A DNA stretch of 64,000 nucleotides from positions 1 to 64,000 of the forward strand of contig NW_026615364.1 of the NCBI RefSeq assembly GCF_000801105.2, written 5' to 3'. How positions within the stretch are numbered: the first letter of the stretch is position 1; every line of letters begins with the position of its first letter. This document shows positions 21,300-32,160 of this stretch, in pieces. This DNA comes from Raphanus sativus (taxonomy: Eukaryota; Streptophyta; Magnoliopsida; Brassicales; Brassicaceae). The notes below the pieces were generated by a model, which was given only the letters and a program-made list of their open reading frames with translations, was not told the DNA's origin and made no database searches. Both the position numbers and the translations under genes were made by a program.

Positions 21300-22700
21300 A
21301 GTTCGAGAATTTTAGGTACCTAATGATAGTATCTCTTAAGATTCGTGGCGTTCCACGATCTGATTTCAGGTACCCCGGTTCGCACCTTTTGGAGCTTGTA
21401 AACGCCAGGTCGTACCACATGGATGATCCGATAGGGACCCTCCCAGTTGGTTCCTAACTTCCCAGCATCTGGTTCCTTGGTTCCTTCGAAAACTTTCCTA
21501 AGTACTAGGTCACCTACAGCGAACTGTCGGGCCTGACTTTGGAGTTGTACTGTCGTGCCATTGCTTGCTGATAGTTTTGAATGCGAATCAGAGCTCGGTC
21601 CCGTCTTTCCTCGATTAGATCGAGGCTGTCCGTCAGGAGCTGGTCATTAGCTACAGGATCGGACGTACAGAGTTCCCGGCGGAGGCTACCAGCAATGGTT
21701 TCGGCTGGGACGACAGCTTCCATCCCGTAGGCTAAGGAGAAAGGGGTTTCCTCTGTAGCCTTTCGTGGGGTGGTTCGACATGCCCAAAGTACTTCAGGTA
21801 ACTTTTCTGACCAGAGTTCCTTCTGGGTTCCGAGGCGTTTCTTGAGGTTTGCTAATACTGATTTATTAGCAGCCTCCGCCTGGCCGTTTCCTTGAGGGCG
21901 TCGAGGTGTTGAGAAGGTCAGGCGGATATTCCATTTGTCACAAAATGTTTTGAAGTCGTGGGATATGAATTGTCCTCCATTGTCAGTCACGATTTCGTAT
22001 GGGACGCCGTGTCTACACACGATATCTTTCCACACAAATCGTTCGACCTCGAATCTGGTTACCTGTTGGAAAGCTTCAGCCTCTATCCATTTCGTGAAGT
22101 AGTCTGTTAGGACTAAGAGGAAGCGTAGCTTCTTCTTTCCACTTCCTGACGCTACTAGTGGTCCTACGATGTCCATGGACCACCTCATAAATGGGTAAGG
22201 GGCGGATATGTTGGATAGCTTCTCCGCAGGTTGGTGTATAATCGGTGCATGCCTCTGGCATTTATCACATGAGGAAGAGTAGACCTCACAGTCTGCAATA
22301 ATGGTAGGCCAGAAATAGCCTTGTCTTTTGATTCGGATAGCTAGAGCTCTGCCACCGGAGTGGTTTCCACAGGAACCGTCGTGCATTTCCTTCATGAGTT
22401 TCATAGCAACGAGGCCATGAACACATTTTAGGTAAGGTCCGGAAACGCTTCGTTTGTGGAGGGCAGAATTGATTATGCAGTATCTTGCGCTTAATGCTTT
22501 GAGTTTTCGAGCCTCCCATTTATTGGGTGGAGTCTTTCCCTCCAGGATATATTGCATGATTGGTGTTCTCCAGTCCTCTCTTCCTACAACTTTGTTATGA
22601 AGAGACGAGGGAGGTTCCTGTTCGGGACCTGGTGTCGTGGTGCCCCCGGGGATATTCGTAGGATTAGGCTCCAAGGAGTCTGAATTCTGAGGAATATCTC
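21300..22700 (-). pseudogene. Integrase of element Q
   Basis: A 386-codon open frame (22674-21514) encodes a nearly complete integrase, which would insert the cDNA into the genome. Zinc-binding His98, His105, Cys136 and Cys139 precede the catalytic D168 (SMDIVGPL), D231 (IVTDNGGQF) and E267 (GNGQAEAAN), with normal D-D35-E spacing (35 residues between D231 and E267). Motifs DYFTKWIEAEA and LWACRTTPRKAT are typical of the Tat group. A one-base change near 21514 shifts the C-terminal part, which continues in another frame to about 21300 (LVLRKVFEGTKEP). The upstream boundary lacks an own start, as expected for a polyprotein. Confidence 0.9.
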
Positions 22701-22868
22701 CATTTTCCCGTTATTCTCCGGGGTCTGGATGGTGCCCCAGATGAATTTTTGAGAGCTGAGCGACTTCTAGTTTTGACTCTGCAGACGATGGGTCCGAGGT
22801 CTGGATGGTGCCCCCGGAGGTATTCATAGGATTTAGCTCCTGGGAGTCTGAATTCCGGGGAATACCTT
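22628..22868 (-). repeat. Imperfect duplication between RNase H and integrase of Q
   Basis: Two similar blocks of about 60 bp (about 22640-22700 and 22809-22868) share GTGCCCCCGG, ATTCxTAGGATT and GAGTCTGAATTC, and lie about 169 bp apart. A further partial copy (GGTCTGGATGGTGCCCC) is near 22723. They lie in the low-complexity spacer of the polyprotein, not in a catalytic domain. Confidence 0.65.
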
Positions 22869-25012
22869 CATTTTTGTCGTCGTTTCACCGTGTTTTGGAT
22901 CGTGTTCCCGGAGGTATGTTTTTTAAGGCTACGTATTTTGGCTTTTGGGAACCAGAATGTTGTGAGAACTTGGGTAGCTACCGTTTCAGGGCAGGTACCT
23001 TCGGTTTGCTCTTTTGGCTTGCTGTCTATCTCAGCTTTAGTAGCTATGTCGATGCTCGGTTTTTCGATTCCTTCTACGGGTATGATTCGTTTTACGAGGG
23101 GATCTGATGTGGAAGCTAAAGCAGCCAACGCATCTGCTGAGGAGTTTTCTCCTCGTGGGATCCTTGTTAGCTCGAACTTGTCGAACTGCCTAGTGAGGTT
23201 CTGGACGACTTCGAGATATGCCCCCATTCTTTCGTCCCTCGTTTCGTATTCTCCGTGGAACTGGCTAGCTACTAGCTGTGAATCACTATAAGCGTTTAGC
23301 TCTCGGATTCTGAGGCTTAGGGCGAGTTTTAGCCCTGCGATTAGTGCTTCATATTCAGCCTCGTTGTTTGAGGCGCTGAATCCGAGCCTGTAGGACTGCT
23401 CGATGGTTTCTCCAGCTGAAGAGGTCAGCCTTAGTCCGACACCGGAGCCTTGTTTTGATGAGGCTCCGTCGACATACAGGCTCCACTTTGGAGACTCCAT
23501 TTCTGAGTCTAATTGCTCGGATGCTAGCTCAATGATAAAATCGGCAAGGACCTGAGCCTTTGCTGCTGCTCGAGGTCTGTATTCGATGTCATATTCACTG
23601 AGCTCTATGGCCCATTTAGCCAATCGCCCTGACTGGCTGGGGCTGTGCAATATCATTCGTAATGGTTGCGAAGTCATTACGATGATCGAGTGCGATTGGA
23701 AGTAAGGTCGTAATTTCCTGGCGGCTGTTACGACTGCTAGTGCTAATTTTTCCATTGTAGGGTACCTAGTTTCGGCGTCTATCAGACTCTTGCTAGTGTA
23801 ATAGACAGGTCTTTGTTCATTTTGTTCCTCTCGTACCAGCACGCCGCTAACTGCAGCAGTTGATACGGCGAGGTACAGATACAGTGGCTCTCCTACTACA
23901 GGTTTGGACAGGATCGGAGGTTCGGAGAGGTAAGCTTTCAATTGTTTGAAGGCTTCCTCACATTTCTCGTCCCATAAGAACTTCTTATTATTTTTTAGAA
24001 GTTTATAGAATGGGAGGCACTTATCGGTTGACCTGGATATGAATCGATTTAATGCTGCGATTCGTCCAGTCAATCTTTGTACCTCTCTGGTTGTCTTAGG
24101 TGACGACATTTCCAGGAAGGTCGCTATCTGTTTCGGGTTGGCTTCGATGCCTCTTTCGGTTACGAGATAGCATAGGAACTCGCCTGAAGGTACCCCGAAG
24201 GTACATTTAGTGGGATTGAGCTTCATATCGTACTTGTTAAGGATATCGAAGCATTCCCTTAAGTGGGAGATATGGTCTTCTCCAGCTGAGGATTTGACTA
24301 GCATATCATCAATATAGACCTCCATGGTTTTTCCGAGTTGCCCAGCAAACATCTTATTTACTAGCCTTTGATAGGTAGCTCCTGCGTTCTTTAACCCGAA
24401 TGGCATAACCTTGTAACAATAGGTTCCTCGTTCGGTTATGAACGCAGTTTTTTCTTGATCCTCAGGATCCATCATGATTTGGTTGTATCCTAAGAAGGCA
24501 TCCATGAAGGATAGGAGTCGATGGCCAGCTGTTGCTTCAACCAGGCGGTCGATGTGAGGTAACGGGAAGCTGTCTTTAGGACAAGCCTTGTTTAGGTCGG
24601 TGAAGTCTACACAGATTCTCCATTTCCCGTTTTTCTTCTTTACAACTACCGGGTTAGCTAACCAGTCAGGGTAGTGTACCTCTCGAATGGACCCAGCTTT
24701 CGTAAGTCAGTCAACTTCGTCGTTAACAACTTGAGCCTTTTCGAGGTCCAGCTTGCGACGCTTTTGTTTGATCGGTTTGAAAGTGGGGTCTACTTTCAGT
24801 TTATGGGTGGTGACGTTCGGATCTATACCTTTCATGTCATTGGTGGACCATGCAAAGGTTTTGACGTTGCTTTTCAGGAAGTCAATGAGCTCCTTTTTTG
24901 TCTCAAGAGGTAGCTCAGATCCGATGCTTACCTGTCTTTCAGGATTTGAGTCGTCGATGCAAACTTTTTCGGTGAGGTTCTTAGGGGGACCTCGAATATT
25001 TTGTTGCATTTC
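22868..25012 (-). pseudogene. Reverse transcriptase with two RNase H domains, element Q
   Basis: The minus-strand frame from 25009 (RT N-terminus: DPTFKPIKQKRRKL) meets a stop at 24705-24707 and reads on without shift through the RT fingers (AGSIREVHYPDWLAN) into a 545-codon open frame (24505-22868). In that frame, YIDD at residues 64-67 is the RT active site (FGLKNAGATYQRLVN before it). Residues about 200-320 are the usual retroelement RNase H. Residues about 345-470 are a second RNase H (SLYVDGASSKQGSGVGL, NNEAEYEAL, SDSQLVASQ) of the extra type diagnostic for Tat elements. One nonsense change is the main lesion. Confidence 0.92.
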
Positions 25013-25078
25013 GCGACCCTCCTGGATCTGTAATTGCTATTGGGGGGACTTTTTGAGGATTTCGAATCCTCCCAGGTA

Positions 25079-25168
25079 GCAGATCCTGGAGATCTTCTGG
25101 CTACCATGCACGGTAGTTATTCCAGCAGATCCTGGAGATCTTCTGGCTACCATGCACGGTAGTTATCC
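25079..25168 (-). repeat. 46-bp tandem duplication in Q pol
   Basis: GCAGATCCTGGAGATCTTCT recurs exactly 46 bp apart (25079 and 25125), and the copies match up to GGTAGTTAT. Because 46 is not a multiple of three, the duplication shifts the frame between protease and RT and creates the stop after NNYRAW. Confidence 0.92.
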
Positions 25169-25904
25169 CTTCAGGTGTTGGGAATTTCACGCATTGATGA
25201 TAAGTCGAGGCTACTGCTTTCATCTTGTGAATCCAGGGTCTTCCTAGGATCGCATGGAACGGGGAAGGTCTGTCGATGACTACTAAGTTGGTCATTTTCA
25301 TTACTCCGCCAGCTATGATCGGGAGCTTGATAGTTCCCAAAGAGGTAGCTGTTTCTCTGGAGAAACCTACGAGATTAGCTTTTTGGCCAATAATTTCGTA
25401 GTCGTCTATTTCCATCCCTTTCAGGGTGTTGTAGAAAATAAAGTCAACAGAGCTTCCTGTGTCTATCATGAGTTTAGGCACCTTGTATCCTGCGATGTTC
25501 AGGGTGACAATCAGACCATCATCGTGAGGTCTGTCAAGGTTTGAGGTCTCGCCTTCCCAGAAAGAAATCTTAGTATTGGATTCGGGGTTGGGAGGCTTAG
25601 GTCCAGTGTTAGACACAGCCTTTCGTACGTGATTCTTAATAGAATTGACGGAGTCTTGATATATATCTGATCCTCCAAAGATACAGTTCACCCTCGAGTC
25701 GGGACTCGATTGAGGTGACGGTTTGCTCAATCGAGCCTCGATTTGTAGGCTTTTTCCTTGGGGGAATTTTCTAAGAATCATGTCGACTCTCTTCTTGGGA
25801 GCTGGAGGTGGCGAATCTGTCTCCTTCTCCGGTGACCTTTCGCGTTTTGGAGAGGTATCTCTGGGACCTCTTTTCTGATAAGGCGGTGGCTTTTTGAGGT
25901 CCAC
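25101..25904 (-). pseudogene. Protease and Gag-protease linker of element Q
   Basis: A 267-codon open frame. A Lys/Pro/Arg-rich linker (KKPPPYQKRGPRD) and the Tat-style motif IFGGSDIYQDSV precede an aspartic protease with an intact active site (LMIDTGSSVDFIF, about residues 147-159), a flap region (ANLVGFSRETATSLG) and the conserved ILGRPWIHKMKAV. The domain itself looks whole; the frame is cut after it by the 46-bp duplication. Cleavage of the polyprotein would be its role. Confidence 0.88.
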
Positions 25905-27772
25905 GCCCTTTATTTCTCCAGCTGCGAATTTAGCTGCCAGCTGTCGTTGGAGGTCCCAACATTCTTCAGTTGAGTGCCCTTCTCGATCGTGATAGGAACA
26001 ATGTTTGTTCTTATCAAAGCCTTTTGACCAGGGAGTTTTGTTTGCTGCGGCGACAGGTTTTTTTTCCTTGTCCTCCTCTATTGCATAGGAATGCTCTCCC
26101 TGGGTCTGATTATTTCGGAGGTTCCCCCTTTTATGAGGTCCCTTTGCCTCTGAGGATTCACCTTTCGAGAATAGGTTTCTTGTGGAGTTTATCCAGTGCA
26201 GTTGTCTCTTCCTCTAAAGTAATATATCTAGTGGCTTTATGAAGAGCATCATCGATAGTTGGAGGAGTATTGAGTGTTAGTTCCGACCAGAAATCTGATT
26301 TATACCACAGACCTCTTCTAAGGGCCTCGATGGCGACTTAGTCGTTGGGATTCGAGAGCTTAGTTCTTACTGCTCTGAATTTCTCGATGTAGACTCGTAG
26401 CGAGTCCCTCATTCCTTGTCTGACCTTCCAGAGGTCGGCCTCAGAGGCTTGCTTCAGGATATGGGTCGAGTACTGCTTCATGAAGGCATTAGTTAACTGA
26501 TCGAAGCTGTCTATCGAGGCTGGTTCGAGACCAGAGAACCACTCAAGGGCTGTTCCGACCAGGTTATCGGCGAATGTCCTGCAGTAACCTGCTTCACATT
26601 CTTCTTGCGTAAAATGGGCTTTCACGATAGCTAATCGGAAGGCTCTCAAATAGGCCTTTGGGTCAGAAGTCCCGTCATACTCGGGGATTCTAATTTTTCG
26701 GGTATCTCTTATGTAAGAGCTGGCAATTCTGTTAGTGAATGGAGTCCCACGGGTTTTCTCAATCAAGCTATCGATTTCGGGAGCTGAGCTCGTTGCCTTG
26801 TGGACTTGAGCTCCCAATTTTTGGAGAGCTGCGTGAGTTCGTTCCATGTACCTGCGAATGGCGTCAGGTCCCTCTAGGGGAAGGATATTTGGGTCATTAT
26901 TAGGTGTCTGACGAGCAGGTTCCTGGCGGAATCGTGTTGGTTCATCTTCCCATGCGGCTGGTGGGCTAAGTCGCTCACCGGCTCTTGGGTTATCGGTGTC
27001 TGCCCTTTGATACCCGTCCACATTCGGGATTGAGCTTCTGGTTTGATAAACCGAAGCTGATGTTCTGCCCCCGGATGGGAAGGATACTCCTGCTCCGGAC
27101 CTTAAAGCAGGCGGCGGAGGAGGCATGCGAGTGCTCCGGTCAGCAATCTGACTGGGTGTGGAGCTGATTGTTGCTACGTTACTTCCCATAGCACTGGTGA
27201 TGTGGGTTAAACGCGGGAGCTGTCCCAGTATGAGGTGTCTCGAAAGCAGATCCCCGTCCTTCCGGAACAGTGCTGCCAGGAGAAAAGTCTAAATGTCCTC
27301 TGGGGAACGAGGGATCGGTCAATCGATCTCGGAAAGTGACCCCCGGAGTTTGACGTTGCGGTGGTTGAGCTGTTACGTTTAGAGATCTAGTTATCTCTTC
27401 GAATCGTTGCTGCCGAACAGCTAGCTGATGCATCGTACGCTCATTTTCCTGAGCTTTATCCACTAACTGCATCATCATCTGACGAATCTCAGAGAGCTGA
27501 GCCTCCGTTTGATTCGGAGTGGCTTGCTGCTGAGGATTCTCGGTGACTGGAAGCCCGGGAGCTGTTCCACCTGATGATCTCGGGTTAGTAACTCCAGTGG
27601 CAGTCTGGCTCGTTCGAGCGTTAGCCGGAAGCTGTTGTCCAGATCGGTGGTCGCCACGTCGAGTCTCCGGAGTTACAAGACTGGAGCCTCCATCGTTCGG
27701 TGAGCCATCGCTCTGAATCGGGAGGTTAAGGTCAGACGGATTCGTTGTCTGATCGGTAGGATTCATCCTCAA
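25905..27772 (-). pseudogene. Gag of element Q
   Basis: The N-terminal part (27772-27179) is Pro/Gln/Ser-rich with a coiled-coil-like Gln/Glu segment (RQMMMQLVDKAQENERTM). A frameshift near 27190 leads to the second frame (27189-26338) with the gag core: RKIRIPEYDGTSDPKAYLRA, ALEWFSGLEPASI, FMKQYSTHILKQ. A stop at 26338 interrupts it in frame; the core tail ([16 protein letters not shown]) follows, then a shifted segment with the knuckle CSYHDREGHSTEEC (about 25955-26003), a CX2HX4HX4C form usual for Tat elements. The first ATG is 47 bp inside the LTR. Nonfunctional by at least two lesions. Confidence 0.88.
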
Positions 27773-27796
27773 GTTAGAGTAAGAGATTCGATTGTT

Positions 27797-27819
27797 TCAT
27801 CCCCTCAGACGGCGGCAAT
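27797..27819 (-). promoter_or_regulatory. Primer-binding site of element Q
   Basis: The minus strand continues from the 5' LTR as ATTGCCGCCGTCTGAGGGG. It resembles the GGCGCCGTCTGTGGG primer site common in Tat-like elements, with changes. Its location next to the right-hand LTR confirms leftward polarity. Confidence 0.6.
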
Positions 27820-28364
27820 TGTGAGGGATTAAACTCACCTCCTGATTTTTAGGTCAGGTTAAAGTTTAGGAAAGAGGTTAGGGAAAGATAACGCGGGCTG
27901 AATCCCGTAATAACTTATAGAATGAATTTGATTTGTATTGATAGTGTGGTAAAGAATGGTTACAAAAGATGTTTCTCTTGATGATTACAAAGATAAGGAA
28001 ATGTTTAAGAGATGATGTGAATGATCGTAAAAGTGAATAAGGGTTGAATCGAATCCCCGTCTTTAGTCCTCGACTTTCTCTTTAAATAGCCTTGGACTTC
28101 TCTTGATTATCTTTAACAGATCTCCGAGATCTTCTCCGTTTGTTGAGGAATCCGCAACAGCTCATTTTGACCGAGTCATGCGCTCCTTCTGTTATGATGT
28201 GAGCTTCCTCTTCACCGTGACCTCTTCGAAGATTGCCCTTAGCTTCCAGCCTCCGGTTTCGTATTAAACTTTAGCTAAGGTCGCCGATACGCGTTGGACT
28301 TTATCTCGGCCCAATACTTATTTTGGTTCTATCGTCAGCTAACAGCCTATATTTGGGCCCAACA
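27820..28364 (-). repeat. 5' LTR of element Q
   Basis: 545 bp, paired with 16729-17272. It begins TGTTGGGCCC and ends CCCTCACA on the minus strand, and is followed on the right by the target duplication GTATT (28365-28369). A TATA-like CTATTTAAAG (minus, about 28080-28089) would drive gag-pol. Confidence 0.93.
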
Positions 28365-28369
28365 GTATT

Positions 28370-28830
28370 AACCACAAAACCTGAACATGTAAAGTAGCTC
28401 TTGAACAATATCCCCATATCCAAATGTAAACTACTCGTCTCACCCCCTCTTGCCATGGAGGTTGCTGAAACCTGTACAGAACATAACTCTGTAAAATCTC
28501 GGTCTGAATTTGGTATAAAGATCCCCACGACGGCCATATTTCACAAAGTAAATATGTAATGACAATAAGATTATTATCAAGATCCCTCATGGTCCCAAAA
28601 GCCGCCATTATTCCCATACTTCTCGATAGAGCCGATCCTAACAAAGAATATAGCTATGACTACTGATTCTAAGAAACCGCAGTACCAGCAACTAAAATCA
28701 CTATTACTATTACTCCATTTTTCAACCTGAGCATAATTTTGTCCTGATAACCAAATGAACAATGAAGCAACGAAAACCATAAAGAAGAAGCATTCTAAAA
28801 AAATCTACTTAAACAAAGTTGTTGCACATA
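28370..28830. other. Unassigned sequence right of Q
   Basis: Continuation of the pre-insertion sequence at 16611-16723. Three overlapping minus-strand frames (28301-28780) are hydrophobic (for example VIVIVILVAGTAVS) and one follows a plausible intron acceptor (TTATCAG near 28747), so a decayed exon is possible. No family was recognised and no frame is intact. Confidence 0.4.
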
Positions 28831-28856
28831 TCTATCTTATTAAATTAGAAGTACCT

Positions 28857-29070
28857 AAAGGATTTGTTTGGTGACAAGTATATCTATTAAAAAATCTTAT
28901 GCTTGGAAACATGAATAGTATTTTAAACCAGATTTTCGGATGGGCCTTTGGCTAATCTATTAAGGATTTGTTGGTGACAGGGATATCTCTTAGAAATAAC
29001 TTTATGTTTGGAAACAAGGATAGCATATTACAACAGATTTACGGATGGGACTTCTGCTTAAATGAATGGG
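28857..29070. repeat. Imperfect tandem duplication near the Helitron H1 5' end
   Basis: Two copies of about 107 bp (28857-28963, 28964-29070) sharing AAGGATTTG, GGTGACA, GGATATCT-like and GGAAACA..GGATAG words and ending in CAGATTT-CGGATGGG. Non-coding. Confidence 0.65.
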
Positions 29071-29204
29071 CTCTGCATTAAATTTAAAAAAACGATTGGG
29101 CTTATATATAACTTAATCATCAACATAAATATTTATTATTGTAACATGTATAATATAACTAATTATTTATTATTATCACATGTATAATTAGATTTTATTA
29201 TCAA

Positions 29205-29850
29205 ACATAATTGCCATACAATAATCATCTAAATTATTTCTGAAATATTTATTTAAGATAACTATTTATGATAAGTAAGTTATAATTATTTATGATAACT
29301 ACTTAATTTCCATACAATTATCATCTAAATTATTTCTAAAATAATTATTTCATATTCATGTATATAATTCACATTAGATTTTATTATCAAACATAATAGC
29401 TACTTAATTGCCATACAATTATAATCATAATTCTTTCTGAAATAATTACATAAATATAGATGTATATAGTTCACATCATAATTATTTATCAAATATTTTT
29501 CAAATATTTGGTGTAGATCTTCTGAATTGATTTTTTTTACCATTTTGATCTCCTCGAGGTTTTATCTACAAATATCTTAACATTAAATATTATAATTATC
29601 ATTTACCATAAAATTATCACATTTAAATCAGAAGATACTTGCTAATCACGGATTTATAGCCTTGAAAAAAAACGTTTCCTACTTTCCCGCAAGAATTAAA
29701 AAAAATACTATATCAATCAAGCAATATAATTGATTCATTAATCTTAATAAATTCATATTCCCAAAACGTATCATACTTTCTCGCATCAATCAAATAATAA
29801 ATCATAACAAGAAATACAATTAATTCATTTTTCCTAATATATTCAACTAC
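29205..29850. repeat. AT-rich minisatellites inside Helitron H1
   Basis: The word CCATACAATTATCATCTAAA with its surroundings recurs about every 96-100 bp (near 29215, 29311 and 29411). A second pair of about 95 bp follows (29670-29765 and 29766-29850; TACTTTC-CGCA and ATCAA words), and CTTGCTAATCACGGATTTAT occurs at 29639 and 29936. Short internal tandem repeats are usual in plant Helitrons. No coding signal. Confidence 0.6.
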
Positions 29851-30230
29851 TCCTTCACAAAAGGGAAGTCATTAACTAACAAAATCGTAATATTCTGCAA
29901 TTCGAAACTTGCAAATAATATTTTACCTAAATACTTGCTAATCACGGATTTATAGCCTTAGACCTCAAGTCAAAATCGAGAATTAGAAATATTTTACGAT
30001 GTAAATATCTCACTTACCTACATAATCATAAAATTAAACACAATTTTTTTAAAAAAAAAAATTGAATACATTAAGTATATTCCTTATCTACACACAACTT
30101 GCTAACCAAGTTTTCTATTTACTAATTAATATTTATTTATCAAAAATATCTCACCTACTTATCTATATATACACTTCGTTCTACGTTAAAAACATTAACA
30201 TTCACATTGCAATCAAAACCAAAACAAAAA

Positions 30231-30530
30231 AATGATGACCTGTGTGATTCTCAACCCTGTCAAAGACTTGAAGCCATACAAGACAAAATGGCGATCTCAG
30301 GTTAAATTGCTACATTCCTGGCAACAAAACACTTCATTCGCTGGAGAAACTCTTCGGATGGTCCTAACCGATGAACATGTAAATTTTGAGTCGCCTACAT
30401 CATCATTTCTCGTATGTTTATGTCTATAGCTAAATTACATTTTGTTGTGCTTATTTTGCAGGGTTCAAAGATTCATGCTACATGCAAAAGGAATCACATC
30501 AAAACTGTTCAACGTAAACTTTCTCTATAA
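30231..30530 (+). pseudogene. RPA1-like / DUF223 OB-fold protein fragment in Helitron H1
   Basis: The first exon (ATG at 30231) encodes VILNPVKDLKPYKTKWRSQV, LLHSWQQ and GETLRMVLTDEH, the opening OB-fold pattern of Brassicaceae RPA1-like (replication protein A large subunit, single-stranded-DNA-binding) proteins. A GT at about 30379 and an acceptor TTTTGCAG at about 30462 join it to GSKIHATCKRNHIKTVQRKL, which continues the same fold. A TATA-like TATATATAC lies about 60 bp upstream. The family is normally several hundred residues; only about 70 remain, so it is a truncated copy. Plant Helitrons often carry RPA-like genes, which suits the location. Confidence 0.7.
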
Positions 30531-30990
30531 CTACATTTTCTCTTTCGCAAGCATCAGGCCAATATCGACCAACGAGTGAGAGAGAGCAGCACGTTAATCA
30601 GTTAAGTTTCACCAAACAGATTTTTTTCCCGGAAAAAAATACTTAACACGTTGTTGTGCCATTTTTTTTTATTATCGTCCACTAAAATTAGTACATTTCT
30701 AACTAGGCCAAGTAATATTATTTACCACAGTAATATATGAGTTTTAGAGGTTCTATCCATGAATATTTTTTGGTCAAGATTTATATATAACATAAACAAA
30801 AAGACCCGCCCAGTTGGGCGGGTTAAGATCTAGTTTATTATTATTTATAGATCAACTAATAATCTCCCTAAATATCTCCTAATAACTACCATATGTCTGA
30901 TTTTGAATTTAAATATCATTAATATCATTTTCTGTGCAACCATCACTAACAACTTTAGAATATCATATTATAAATCTACGATAACTAATA

Positions 30991-31249
30991 CTCTCTCTGT
31001 CCCACTTTATGTGATGTTTTAGGTTATTACACATAGATTAAGAAAAACACATATTTTCATGTAGTTTATCTTGGTAACATAAAAATACATTAAATAAAAC
31101 TAGTTTAACCAATAATAAAAAAGTACAGTATTTTATAATTGGTCATAAAATTCAAATCATATTAAATTCTACCTAGATTAGTGAGAACATCACTTAAAAT
31201 GGAACAAAATAAAAATCCTAAAACACCACTTAAAGTGGGACGGAGGGAG
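30991..31249. mobile_element. Stowaway-type MITE (259 bp)
   Basis: Terminal inverted repeats CTCTCTCTGTCCCACTT and, from the right end, CTCCCTCCGTCCCACTT, extending inward through GTGATGTTTTAGG/CCTAAAACACCAC. It is flanked by TA on both sides (30989-30990 and 31250-31251). The CTCCCTCCGT end and TA duplication are typical of Stowaway (Tc1/mariner-derived) MITEs. No coding capacity. Confidence 0.88.
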
Positions 31250-32106
31250 TATAAATATTCATTAGTAGTTTACTTTTCTACGTAATAGTTGTCATATGTC
31301 GAAAAAAGAAGTTATCATATATAATACATTATTATTTCATTTCACGAGAATTATAGTGTTTTCATTCTAATTTTAATCGACAACTAACACATCAGCAAAA
31401 CCAAAATTATACTGAGACATAATAATATAATAATTTAAGAAAATATGTCTACACTATTAAAAGAAAATCATTGTAAAAATTACTAGAAAATATTACTGAA
31501 CAATGTATAACTATTTTATTATTATTTCTGACCGCTAATTACTCTAACCATATAAAATTTTAAATATTTTAAATGACTCCAATTGTTACTCTTTATTTAA
31601 TTGATACATTTCTTTTCTAAAATATTTTATCACCTAACATTATTGTTATTATGCAATATTGTTATACACCATATTTATGCTCAATATAGACCTACAATAT
31701 TTACAAATTAATTATAAAAGCGATTATATTACCAAAAAATACAATTAAGAATTTTGAAATTTTACAGAAACCTGAAATTATAACCAAAACTAAAATATAA
31801 AACTTAAAAAATATTTGTAATACTGAAAACATATCTTAAACACCCAAATATACACAAAACAGTTTGGGTATTTTGGATATCTGGACTGGAATAGAGGCTC
31901 AGGGGTCCAAAAACAAAACTCAACAGGTATTTTGTTACATCTAGAACCTGAACATGTATTTTCATATTAGTTTCAGTTCAGTTTATGGGTCGGGATAAAA
32001 TATATTTATCTTAAAAAAATATATTAGTGTACATACAAAATCTTAAATAAATTAATTCATAAATTATATAATTTAAACAAAGTTTTTTATTCGACACTAC
32101 GACTTA

Positions 32107-32107
32107 A

Positions 32108-32147
<40 letters not shown>
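32107..32147 (+). repeat. AAT microsatellite
   Basis: About 13 uninterrupted AAT units, flanked by AT-rich sequence. Confidence 0.95.
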
Positions 32148-32148
<1 letters not shown>

Positions 32149-32160
32149 TTTTATAACATA

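Larger units (their letters stand above)
16729..28364 (-). mobile_element. Element Q: full-length Tat-type Ty3/gypsy retrotransposon
   Basis: An 11.6-kb left-facing element with two LTRs (16729-17272 and 27820-28364) flanked by the same 5-bp duplication GTATT (16724-16728 and 28365-28369). Order in element sense: 5' LTR, primer site, gag, protease, reverse transcriptase, RNase H, a second RNase H, integrase, tandem repeats, an antisense intron-containing gene, polypurine tract, 3' LTR. The second RNase H after the usual one and the extra open region behind integrase are hallmarks of the Tat lineage (Ogre, Retand, Grande, Tat4). Several frameshifts and stops mean it is no longer autonomous. 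Confidence 0.95.
28831..30833 (+). mobile_element. Helitron H1 (2.0 kb) carrying an RPA1-like fragment
   Basis: The 5' end TCTATCTTATTAAATTAGAAG matches the 5' ends of the other Helitrons here. The 3' end is a GC-rich hairpin (CCCGCCCAGTTGGGCGGG) followed by TTAAGATCTAG. It sits between A (28830) and T (30834), the Helitron target rule. Inside are AT-rich tandem repeats and, 290 bp before the 3' end, a two-exon RPA1-like fragment. No Rep/helicase is present, so it is non-autonomous. Confidence 0.82.

Noticed and set aside
22805..23291. Plus-strand frames of 100 and 133 codons opposite Q RNase H
   Set aside because: They overlap the strongly supported RNase H frame on the minus strand and show no motif.
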